Below, piece after piece: positions 1 to 5,489 of a stretch of DNA of 6,602 nucleotides (position 1 is its first letter; each line of letters opens with the position of its first letter). A model generated the notes under the pieces. That model made no database searches and was not told the DNA's origin. It was given only the letters and a program-made list of their open reading frames with translations. A program made the position numbers and the translations under genes. The stretch is from an uncultured Clostridia bacterium (GTDB lineage Bacteria > Bacillota > Clostridia > Christensenellales > Aristaeellaceae): contig CAKTTL010000131.1 of the NCBI GenBank assembly GCA_934615235.1, positions 1 to 6,602 of the forward strand. The letters are read 5' to 3'.

Positions 1-363
1 GCCCTGCCCGACGCAGGGATGATCGGCGAATGGGCGCTTCTGCGCGAGGACGGCAGCGCCGCCGCGCTTCTGCCCGCCCCGCAGGACGGCGTAATCGGCG
101 AAAGCCGCCTGTGCGACGTGCGCGTGCCGGGTCTGCCGCGCTTTGCGGCAAGCTACTCGCTCGAGCGCGACGGCGTGCATCTGCGCCCCGTCGCGGGCTG
201 TAGGCTTCTCGTGGAAGGGCAGCCCGTGCGCAAAAAAGCCGTTCTGCGCCACGGCGCGGTGCTTCGCGTCGGCGAGCGCGCGCTGCAGCTGCGGCTTTTC
301 GCAGGCGTACTGCTCAAGGGCGAAACGCCCGAAAACACCATTGGCGCAGGAGAATCAATGTAA
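1..363 (+). CDS. FHA-domain-like protein, C-terminal part (5' end outside window)
   Basis: The reading frame is open from base 1. The residues before the first Met (A-L-P-D-A-G) read like continuing protein, so this is probably the C-terminal ~120 residues of a longer protein and not a gene starting at 19. What is visible fits a forkhead-associated fold: V-I-G-E-S-R-L-C-D-V-R-V-P resembles the opening strand (usually IGR..xcDI.l), and H-G-A-V-L-R-V-G-E-R-A-L resembles the closing G-D-x-I-x-x-G strand. The usual phosphothreonine-binding S-R-x-H segment is not recognisable (F-A-A-S-Y-S lies there), nor is the N-G loop, so the domain may not read phosphothreonine. The stop lies 1 nt before a SEDS glycosyltransferase, itself fused by overlap to a class B PBP. 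FHA genes occupy this position in clostridial and actinobacterial clusters (compare mycobacterial fhaB-pstP-rodA-pbpA). A role as scaffold or regulator of that pair is inference. Confidence 0.75.
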   Translation, partial: ALPDAGMIGEWALLREDGSAAALLPAPQDGVIGESRLCDVRVPGLPRFAASYSLERDGVHLRPVAGCRLLVEGQPVRKKAVLRHGAVLRVGERALQLRLFAGVLLKGETPENTIGAGESM

Positions 364-367
364 CATG
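348..367 (+). promoter_or_regulatory. RBS with start-stop (ATG-TAA) ahead of the SEDS gene start
   Basis: AGGAG at 348-352 lies 5 nt before ATG 358, which is followed at once by the stop TAA 361-363. The real SEDS start, ATG 365, is 12 nt from the same AGGAG. ATG 358 is also the last sense codon of the upstream FHA frame. The arrangement may favour coupled re-initiation from the terminating FHA ribosome, because the optimal-distance ATG can only make a start-stop. Confidence 0.5.
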
Positions 368-1660
368 GCAAAAAAAGCGACGAAAAAACGCACGCGCATC
401 CGTCTGCAGATGAAGCGCCCGCTGGATTGGCTCCTCTGGGCGAGTCTTCTTTTCCAGGGCACGGCCTGCGCGCTGCTCGTTTTCAAAAGCGGCTCGCCCG
501 ACTGGGTCGCCGCGGCGCTGGCGTTTTCGCTGCCGGCGCTGGGCTGGTTCTGGTGCAAACCGCTGGCGCGCCTGCTGCGCGCGGACAGTCTGCTCATAAC
601 GCTGACGGATTTTCTCTGCGGCCTGGGCACGGCGCTGCTTTACGCGCTCTCCCCCGCGCTCGGCCTCAAGCACGCGGTGCATCTGGCGCTGGGTGTGGCG
701 ATGTTCGCGCTGTGCGCGCTGGCCGTGCGGCGCGTGCGCGCGTGGCGCGTTCTGTGCGCGCTGGCGACGCCGGTATGCGTGGCGCTGCTGCTTTTGCCCG
801 CCGCCATCGGGCAGGAAATCAACGGCGCGAAGAACTGGATCCGCATTCCCGGCTTCGGCTCCTTCCAGCCCAGCGAGCTGGTCAAAATCGCGCTGGTGTT
901 TATCCTTGCGCGCTCCTTCTCCACGCTTCGCGGCGTGAAGGGCATGCTGCCGGGGCTGGCGTTCGCAATCGTCTGCCTCGGGCTTTTAATGCTGCAGAAG
1001 GATTTGGGAACGGCGCTGCTTTATTACCTGACAACGCTGCTTCTTTTCTGGACGGCCTCCTCGAATCTCCCGCTGACGCTGGCGGGGCTGGCCGGCGGCG
1101 CCGGCGCGGCGGCGCTGGGCTATAAGCTGTTTGCGCACGTGCGCACGCGCGTGGCCATCTGGCGCAATCCCTGGTCGGACGCGCTGGGCAAAGGGTATCA
1201 GATCGTGCAGGCGCTGACGGCCATCGCCTCGGGCGGGCTGTTCGGCGTTGGGCTTGGCAACGGCGAAAGCCGCGTCATCCCGGCCTATTCGACCGACTTC
1301 ATCTTCGCCGTCCTCTGCGAACAGTTGGGGCTTGCCGCGGGCATTGCGGTGCTGACGATGTACGCGATTCTCATCGCGCGCGGCGCGGTCCTTTCGCTGC
1401 GGGCGCGCACGCGCTTCCTGGCGCTTTCGGCGATGGGCGCAACGGCGCTTCTGGGACTGCAGACGTTCGTGATCATCGGCGGCGTGATCAAGCTCATCCC
1501 GCTCACGGGCGTGACGCTGCCGTTTTTAAGCGCGGGCGGTACGTCGATGCTGTGTTGTCTTGGGCTTGTCGGTATTCTCTGCGGCGTAAACGCCGCCACG
1601 GAGGACGGCCGCGACGCGGACGAGCGCATGGCGGCGCCCAGCCTGGAGGAAACGAAATGA
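365..1660 (+). CDS. RodA/FtsW/SpoVE-family SEDS peptidoglycan glycosyltransferase
   Basis: This is a 431-residue polytopic membrane protein. SEDS proteins polymerise lipid II into glycan strands together with a cognate class B PBP. A basic cytoplasmic N-terminus (about residues 1-18) precedes roughly ten hydrophobic segments. Family landmarks are Q168-P-S-E-L-V-K174, Q-K-D213-L-G-T-A, T-D311-F-I-F before a C-E-Q-L-G segment (the position of the essential SEDS aspartate), and the C-terminal signature G373-V-I-K-L-I-P-L-T-G-V-T-L-P-F-L-S-A-G-G-T-S394. The G-G-V-x-[RK]-x-I-P-L-T-G form resembles actinobacterial RodA more than FtsW, which usually has N-x5-G-x-x-P-x-P. ATG 365 is chosen because the upstream in-frame ATG at 143 lies inside the FHA gene, and because it sits just after that gene's stop. 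The TGA overlaps the next start (ATGA). Family assignment is very secure; whether it serves elongation, division or sporulation is not decidable here, though the PbpA-like partner favours a RodA-type role. Confidence 0.95.
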   Translation: MAKKATKKRTRIRLQMKRPLDWLLWASLLFQGTACALLVFKSGSPDWVAAALAFSLPALGWFWCKPLARLLRADSLLITLTDFLCGLGTALLYALSPALGLKHAVHLALGVAMFALCALAVRRVRAWRVLCALATPVCVALLLLPAAIGQEINGAKNWIRIPGFGSFQPSELVKIALVFILARSFSTLRGVKGMLPGLAFAIVCLGLLMLQKDLGTALLYYLTTLLLFWTASSNLPLTLAGLAGGAGAAALGYKLFAHVRTRVAIWRNPWSDALGKGYQIVQALTAIASGGLFGVGLGNGESRVIPAYSTDFIFAVLCEQLGLAAGIAVLTMYAILIARGAVLSLRARTRFLALSAMGATALLGLQTFVIIGGVIKLIPLTGVTLPFLSAGGTSMLCCLGLVGILCGVNAATEDGRDADERMAAPSLEETK

Positions 1661-3066
1661 AAAAACTTCGGCATAATCTGCGCGTCGTAACGGCTTTTCT
1701 GCTTTCGCTGCTCATCGTCGCGGGCGCTTATTGCTTCTATTCCGTCACGACCTACGGCGGGCGCTGGTTCGCGACCTCCACAAACACACGCCTGGCCAGT
1801 CAGAAAAAGCAGGTTGTCGCCGGCGATATCGCCGACAGAACGGGACTCGTTCTCGCCCGCACGAAGGACGGCGAACGCGAGTATCCCCGCTCGACGGACA
1901 TGCGCCGCGCCGTCGCGCACGTCGTTGGCGATAACCGCGGCATCGTCTCCCACGGCGCGGAGACGTTCATGGCGAACTACCTGCTCGGCTTCAAGGCGAC
2001 CGCGGCCGAACGCCTGCAGCAGCTCTTTACCGGCCAGCAGACGCGCGGCGACGATATCGTCCTCACCATCGACGCGGAGCTGTGCGAATACGCTTCCAGC
2101 CTCATTTCGCCCTTCGTCGGCGGCGCAGCCGTCGTCATCAACTACAAGACGGGCGAAATTCTCTGCTCCACCTCCTGGCCGAGCTTTGATCCGCGCAATA
2201 TGTCTCAGGCGCTTCGCGCCGGCAGCGGCGAAGTTTCGCTGCTCAACCGCGTGACGCAGGGCATGTATTCGCCCGGCTCGACGTTCAAAATTATCACCAT
2301 GGCCTCGGCGCTGGAGAACCTGCCCAGCGCGCCTGCGCGCGAATACACCTGCACCGGCCGGCTCGACGTGGTAAAGACCACGGTCACCGAAGCGGGCGGC
2401 GCGGTGCACGGGCAGGAGACGCTCTCCGAAGCGTTCGCGCACAGCTGCAATACTGTCTTCTCCTCGCTCTCGATGGAACTGGGCGCTTCGCGCCTGCGCC
2501 GCACCGCCAAATCGTTCGGGTTCGACGAAAACTTTCTCTTCTCTGATCTGATCGTCTACAACTCGCAGTTTCCCTCCGGCCGCCTGACGAAGGATCAGCT
2601 CGCCTGGAACGGCATCGGTCAGGGCACGGTGCTCGTCACGCCGCTGCACATGGCGATGATTTCCGGCGCGATCGGCAACGGCGGCGTGATGATGGAGCCG
2701 CGGCTGCTGCTTTCCGCCACCAGCGCGCAGGGGCGGCAGCGCCTCGTACAGGAGGCGAAGGTTTACACGCGCTGCTGCAGCGAGTTCGTCGCCACGCAGG
2801 TAAAGGAGGCGATGATCGAATGCGTCGCCAGCGGCACGGGCAAACGCGCGCAGCTGAGGAAATACACCGTCGCCGGGAAAACCGGCAGCGCGGAAATTTC
2901 CAACGATAAATCCGTCCGCACGCACGCGTGGTTCACCGGCTTCGTCGACGATCCGGAGCACCCGCTCGCCATCGCCGTCGTGCTGGAAAAAGGCGGCTCG
3001 GGCGGCACCGTCGCCGCGCCGATTGCACAGCGAATTCTGCAACGAGCAATCAAATTGGGATACTGA
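1657..3066 (+). CDS. Class B penicillin-binding protein, PbpA-like D,D-transpeptidase
   Basis: This 469-residue protein is expected to cross-link peptidoglycan stem peptides outside the membrane. It has a short cytoplasmic start (M-K-K-L-R-H), one membrane anchor at about residues 10-30, an N-terminal dimerisation-type region beginning near V-A-G-D-I-A-D-R-T-G, and a C-terminal transpeptidase domain. All three catalytic motifs are intact: S208-T-F-K211 in Y-S-P-G-S-T-F-K, S263-C-N265, and K408-T-G410 in A-G-K-T-G-S-A-E. Length and layout match the short PbpA group found beside RodA in Actinobacteria and Clostridia; no PASTA repeats are present, unlike sporulation or division PBPs such as SpoVD. 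GGAGG at 1645-1649 sits 7 nt before the ATG, which overlaps the SEDS stop as ATGA, so the SEDS and PBP genes should be translationally coupled. This fits the known one-to-one SEDS-bPBP complexes. Penicillin binding follows from the family. It is the last gene of its operon, followed by a hairpin terminator. Confidence 0.95.
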   Translation: MKKLRHNLRVVTAFLLSLLIVAGAYCFYSVTTYGGRWFATSTNTRLASQKKQVVAGDIADRTGLVLARTKDGEREYPRSTDMRRAVAHVVGDNRGIVSHGAETFMANYLLGFKATAAERLQQLFTGQQTRGDDIVLTIDAELCEYASSLISPFVGGAAVVINYKTGEILCSTSWPSFDPRNMSQALRAGSGEVSLLNRVTQGMYSPGSTFKIITMASALENLPSAPAREYTCTGRLDVVKTTVTEAGGAVHGQETLSEAFAHSCNTVFSSLSMELGASRLRRTAKSFGFDENFLFSDLIVYNSQFPSGRLTKDQLAWNGIGQGTVLVTPLHMAMISGAIGNGGVMMEPRLLLSATSAQGRQRLVQEAKVYTRCCSEFVATQVKEAMIECVASGTGKRAQLRKYTVAGKTGSAEISNDKSVRTHAWFTGFVDDPEHPLAIAVVLEKGGSGGTVAAPIAQRILQRAIKLGY

Positions 3067-3067
3067 T

Positions 3068-3104
3068 AAAAAGCGCGGAACCGTTTTCCGGTTCCGCGCT
3101 TTCT
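3068..3104. terminator. Bidirectional Rho-independent terminator between convergent genes
   Basis: There is a perfect 14-bp stem: AAAGCGCGGAACCG (3070-3083) pairs with CGGTTCCGCGCTTT (3089-3102) around the loop TTTTC. On the plus strand the right arm ends in TTT then CTCC, so the T-tract is short. On the minus strand the hairpin runs into TTTTTATC. It lies 3 nt after the PBP stop and about 13 nt past the stop of the convergent exporter gene, so it can serve both. Confidence 0.85.
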
Positions 3105-3115
3105 CCGTCTTTTCC

Positions 3116-4408
3116 CTATTCTTCCAGTTTCCAGATTTCCCTGTCACGGCGAAAAATCAGACAGGTCGCAACGCCGGCAACCGCCAGCAGGCAAAACAGC
3201 GCCGCCGCGCCGCTGCCCTTTCCCGTTCCAAACAGCAGCGCAGGCAGACTTTGCGCGGACGCGCGCGCCATCAGCGGCTCGAACACGCCGTCCACCAGCG
3301 CGCCGCCCAATGCATATCCGATGGGAATGGTAAAAAACTGCGCCGTATTGCGCACCGAAAACACGCGCCCCTGCAGCTCGACAGGGATACGGCCGCGCAT
3401 CACCACGTCCAGGTTCGCGTTCATCGTCGGGATAACAAGCCAGCCGAGCACTGCGCCCGCGCACCAGACAGGCAGGCTGCGCCCAAAGGCGAGAAAGAAA
3501 TTTTCCGTGCTCATGGAGATCAGCAGCGTATTGCAGATCACGCGGACACGGCTCTTCGGCTGCGGCAGAAGCGCCGCGATCAGGCTGCCCGCAAGCGTCG
3601 CCGCGCCGGTCACGGCGTTCAAAACGCCGTACGCGCCCTCTCCTCCGCCCGCGCGCGAGAGCACCATCGCAGGCAGCGCCGCAGAATAGGCGGACGCCGT
3701 CAGGTTAATCGCGGCCAGGAACAGGATCAGGTGCAGAACGCCGCGTTCCTTTTTCAGGTAGTCGATCCCGCCGCGCGCAGAATCAAGCAGGCGTTCCTTC
3801 TTTTCCGCCGTTCTCGTATTCCGCGGGATTTTCACGGCGAACATCAGCGCCGCGAACGCGGCGAAAAACGTCGCCAGATCCACGGCAAAAACGAGCTCCA
3901 GCCCTGCCAGACCCATCAGCGCGGCCGCGCAAACCGGCGTTAAAATCGACGTCGCCGAACCGGAAGCCGAGCGCAGGGCGCTTGCTTTCTGGTAATGTTT
4001 CGGCGGAATGATCAGCGTAGAGGCCACGTCCGCGGCGGGCTGCTGCACGGCGTTCATCAACCCGCTCAGTACATTGAGCGCATACAGATGGCCGACGCGA
4101 AGCGTCCCCGTAAAGTACAGCGCCATCACGGCCGCCGTACCCGCCGCGGCGACGCTGTCGCATACGAGCATCGTCCGGCGCTTATCCCACCGGTCGCTCA
4201 GCGCGCCGGCGAAAACGCTCAGCGCCACATACGGCGCATACGAGCAGATCGAAAGCATCGCGGTGCTCAGCGCCGATCCGGTTTCCCGGTAGCTCCAGAG
4301 GATCAGCGCGAAATTCGTCATCGCGCTGCCCAGCGCGGAAAGCGCCTGCGTCGCCCAGAGAATCAGGTAATCCCGCATCTCGCGGGCGGTTGTTTTCCAG
4401 TTGTTCAT
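3116..4408 (-). CDS. MFS_3-type major facilitator efflux transporter
   Basis: This 430-residue membrane protein has about 12 hydrophobic segments in two halves joined by a basic cytoplasmic loop (about residues 193-222, including N-T-R-T-A-E-K-K-E-R). The loop between helices 2 and 3 carries MFS motif A, G68-A-L-S-D72-R73-W-D-K-R77-R78. The first helices, with Q-A-L-S-A-L-G-S-A-M and W-S-Y-R-E-T-G-S-A, look like the MFS_3 group, which includes EntS-like siderophore exporters and MefA-like macrolide pumps. Efflux of a small molecule, driven by protons, is therefore likely; the substrate cannot be read from the sequence. The start at 4408 has GAAGGAG at 4419-4425, 10 nt away, inside a potential hairpin. 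The gene follows the HAD gene on the same strand after a 148-nt leader without an evident terminator. It ends facing the PBP operon and shares its terminator. No truncation is seen. Confidence 0.9.
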   Translation of the reverse strand: MNNWKTTAREMRDYLILWATQALSALGSAMTNFALILWSYRETGSALSTAMLSICSYAPYVALSVFAGALSDRWDKRRTMLVCDSVAAAGTAAVMALYFTGTLRVGHLYALNVLSGLMNAVQQPAADVASTLIIPPKHYQKASALRSASGSATSILTPVCAAALMGLAGLELVFAVDLATFFAAFAALMFAVKIPRNTRTAEKKERLLDSARGGIDYLKKERGVLHLILFLAAINLTASAYSAALPAMVLSRAGGGEGAYGVLNAVTGAATLAGSLIAALLPQPKSRVRVICNTLLISMSTENFFLAFGRSLPVWCAGAVLGWLVIPTMNANLDVVMRGRIPVELQGRVFSVRNTAQFFTIPIGYALGGALVDGVFEPLMARASAQSLPALLFGTGKGSGAAALFCLLAVAGVATCLIFRRDREIWKLEE

Positions 4409-4411
4409 TTT

Positions 4412-4453
4412 GACTTTGCTCCTTCTTTTTCAGGTTTGAGAAAGTGCAAAGTC
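4412..4453 (-). promoter_or_regulatory. Inverted repeat enclosing the exporter gene's RBS
   Basis: Read on the minus strand, GACTTTGC (4453-4446) and GCAAAGTC (4419-4412) are perfect 8-bp complements separated by 26 nt. The Shine-Dalgarno GAAGGAG lies at the 3' edge of the loop with its last G in the stem, and the right arm ends 3 nt before the start codon. If it forms in the mRNA, the stem would sit between RBS and ATG and could modulate translation. As DNA it could also be an operator. The pairing is seen directly; any function is inferred. Confidence 0.4.
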
Positions 4454-4481
4454 TTTTCGGGCAGGTTCGAATTTTTTTATC

Positions 4482-4519
4482 GCTCCATGCGCGCCGCCCG
4501 ATCAGACGTTGCACGGAGC
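4482..4519. repeat. 9-bp inverted repeat in the exporter leader
   Basis: GCTCCATGC (4482-4490) and GCACGGAGC (4511-4519) pair over 9 bp with one G-T wobble when read as minus-strand RNA, with a 20-nt loop. On the minus strand the stem is followed by GATAAAAAAATT, an A-tract and not a U-tract, so it is not an ordinary terminator for the HAD gene. It may be a leader structure or chance. Confidence 0.35.
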
Positions 4520-4556
4520 CGGGACAATGGTAAGGATCAACGCTCTCCCCCTTTTT

Positions 4557-5228
4557 TTACATTTCCAGCGTTTTCGGCGCAAGGCCGGTAAAATCGGCGA
4601 TCCGGATGATATCGGGGAAAGCGCGCTCAAGCGCGTCGCCCTCGCCGTCGCCGTCCACGCAGTAGATGCGCTTCACGCCCGCGCGTTTCAGCGCGGTAAT
4701 CCCCGAATACGAATCTTCAAAGCCAATACAGTCTTCCGCCCTGCAGCCGATTCTTCGCGCCGCTTCAAGGAACACGTCGGGTTCAGGCTTTCCGGGCCAC
4801 GCGCCGTGATCATACGCGACGGTTTCCATCGTAAACCAGCGTCCCAGGCCGAGGTGTTCGAAATAAAACTCGATATTGGAAAGCCCCACGCTCGTGCCGA
4901 TCGCCATCGGCGCGCCCTTTTCGCGCAGCGCGTCCAGCAGCGCGGGCAAGCCGGGCGTGAGATGGAATGCTTCGGGATTTGCGAGGCAAGCCTCGCGATA
5001 CCATTTCTCCTTCTGCTCGGCGATTTGCGCCATCCGCGCCGCAGAAAGCGCGCCGCCGCTCATCTTGCGCAGAATCTGAAGATTCGGCGTGCCATGGTAT
5101 TCCGCGCGGTATGTCGCCTCGTCCAGCTCGATGCCGAAAACCTCCTTCGCCGTCCGCTGCCAGGCCAGCCAGTGGAACGGGGAATCGAGAAACATTGTAC
5201 CGTTGAAATCAAAAAGAATTCCGTTCAT
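4557..5228 (-). CDS. HAD-superfamily hydrolase, beta-phosphoglucomutase/phosphatase type
   Basis: This 223-residue soluble protein has the HAD subclass I layout: a Rossmannoid core with an alpha-helical cap at about residues 15-85. Motif I is F-D7-F-N9-G-T-M, with the nucleophile Asp7 present but the second acidic residue of D-x-D replaced by Asn9. Motif II is I-G-T-S113, motif III is the lysine of P-G-K147-P-E-P-D, and motif IV is G-F-E171-D172-S-Y-S-G-I. The P-G-K-P-x-P-D and F-E-D-S-x-x-G-I segments are typical of beta-phosphoglucomutase-like and sugar-phosphate phosphatase members. The Asn is unusual for a phosphatase, because the missing Asp normally acts as acid/base; I believe D-F-N-G-T also occurs in other Firmicutes HADs, so it may mark a subfamily. 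The substrate is unknown. A G-A-A-G-G-G purine stretch lies about 9 nt upstream of the ATG. It is transcribed away from the DUF4198 gene; a convincing promoter of its own was not identified in the AT-rich divergent region. Confidence 0.88.
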   Translation of the reverse strand: MNGILFDFNGTMFLDSPFHWLAWQRTAKEVFGIELDEATYRAEYHGTPNLQILRKMSGGALSAARMAQIAEQKEKWYREACLANPEAFHLTPGLPALLDALREKGAPMAIGTSVGLSNIEFYFEHLGLGRWFTMETVAYDHGAWPGKPEPDVFLEAARRIGCRAEDCIGFEDSYSGITALKRAGVKRIYCVDGDGEGDALERAFPDIIRIADFTGLAPKTLEM

Positions 5229-5338
5229 CTGCTTTTTCCCTTCGCCGCAGTAAAAATCATGATTTATTCAATATTCCTTTTTCTCCACGCTTTTTCCTGC
5301 ATATATCGTTGAAACGAATATCTATTCACAAAAAATGA

Positions 5339-5368
5339 TTGACAACCTCCTTTCCCGCATGATAGAAT
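5339..5368 (+). promoter_or_regulatory. Sigma-A-type promoter of the DUF4198 gene
   Basis: TTGACA (5339-5344) is a perfect -35 box. TAGAAT (5363-5368) is a good -10 box, and the spacer is 18 bp. Transcription would begin near 5375, at the left edge of the palindrome at 5376-5391, giving a leader of about 115 nt. The -10 region lies within a small dyad, ATGAT-AGA-ATCAT. Confidence 0.75.
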
Positions 5369-5375
5369 CATCTCA

Positions 5376-5391
5376 GTTAAACGCGTTTAAC
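5376..5391. promoter_or_regulatory. Operator-like palindrome O1 at the transcription start
   Basis: GTTAAACG-CGTTTAAC is a perfect 16-bp palindrome starting 8 bp after the -10 box, so a bound protein would cover about +1 to +16. A central CG with A/T-rich flanks is typical of LacI-family operators, but other dimeric helix-turn-helix repressors are possible. No regulator gene lies in the window. Confidence 0.7.
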
Positions 5392-5450
5392 CAACCATGC
5401 AAAAGGCATTTCGCCGGTGATTTTCTATTCGAAAAAATTTTTTTGCAGAT

Positions 5451-5470
5451 GGGTTAATTACATTTAACCC
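5451..5470. promoter_or_regulatory. Second palindrome O2 just upstream of the RBS
   Basis: GGGTTAA (5451-5457) and TTAACCC (5464-5470) are perfect 7-bp arms around TTACAT. The inner 16 bp, 5453-5468, has the same form as O1: GTTAA-N6-TTAAC. The two sites are centred 77 bp apart. O2 lies 7 nt before the Shine-Dalgarno sequence, so it could act as a second operator (roadblock or DNA loop) or as an mRNA hairpin near the RBS. It lacks O1's central CG. Confidence 0.6.
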
Positions 5471-5489
5471 GGTTTGGAAAGGAGATCAA

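Noticed and set aside
1285..3147. Very long open frame (620 codons) on the minus strand opposite the SEDS/PBP genes
   Set aside because: It is antisense to two well-supported genes with intact motifs, has an Arg/Ala/Gly-rich composition typical of GC-rich shadow frames, and shows no RBS or recognisable domain.
3023..3943. Plus-strand open frame of 306 codons and others opposite the MFS gene
   Set aside because: Low-complexity Arg/Gln/Ala/His composition, antisense to a clear 12-helix transporter, and it starts inside the PBP gene and runs through the terminator.
4547..4558. C5-T7 homopolymer at the end of the HAD gene as a slippage site or terminator tail
   Set aside because: Nearly all of the run lies at or beyond the stop codon (TAA at 4559-4557), and there is no stem positioned to make it a terminator on the minus strand.
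4509..5312. Plus-strand open frame of 267 codons opposite the HAD gene
   Set aside because: It is antisense to a HAD protein with all four motifs; the translation has no recognisable domain and reads as a shadow.
5359..5371. Dyad ATGAT-AGA-ATCAT over the -10 box
   Set aside because: Short and AT-rich, and it does not match the half-site of the two GTTAA palindromes, so it is probably chance overlap with the promoter.
5392..5450. Possible riboswitch in the DUF4198 leader
   Set aside because: Only a 4-bp ATGC/GCAT stem and an A6T7 run are visible; no known riboswitch consensus such as a cobalamin box or NiCo motif is recognisable.
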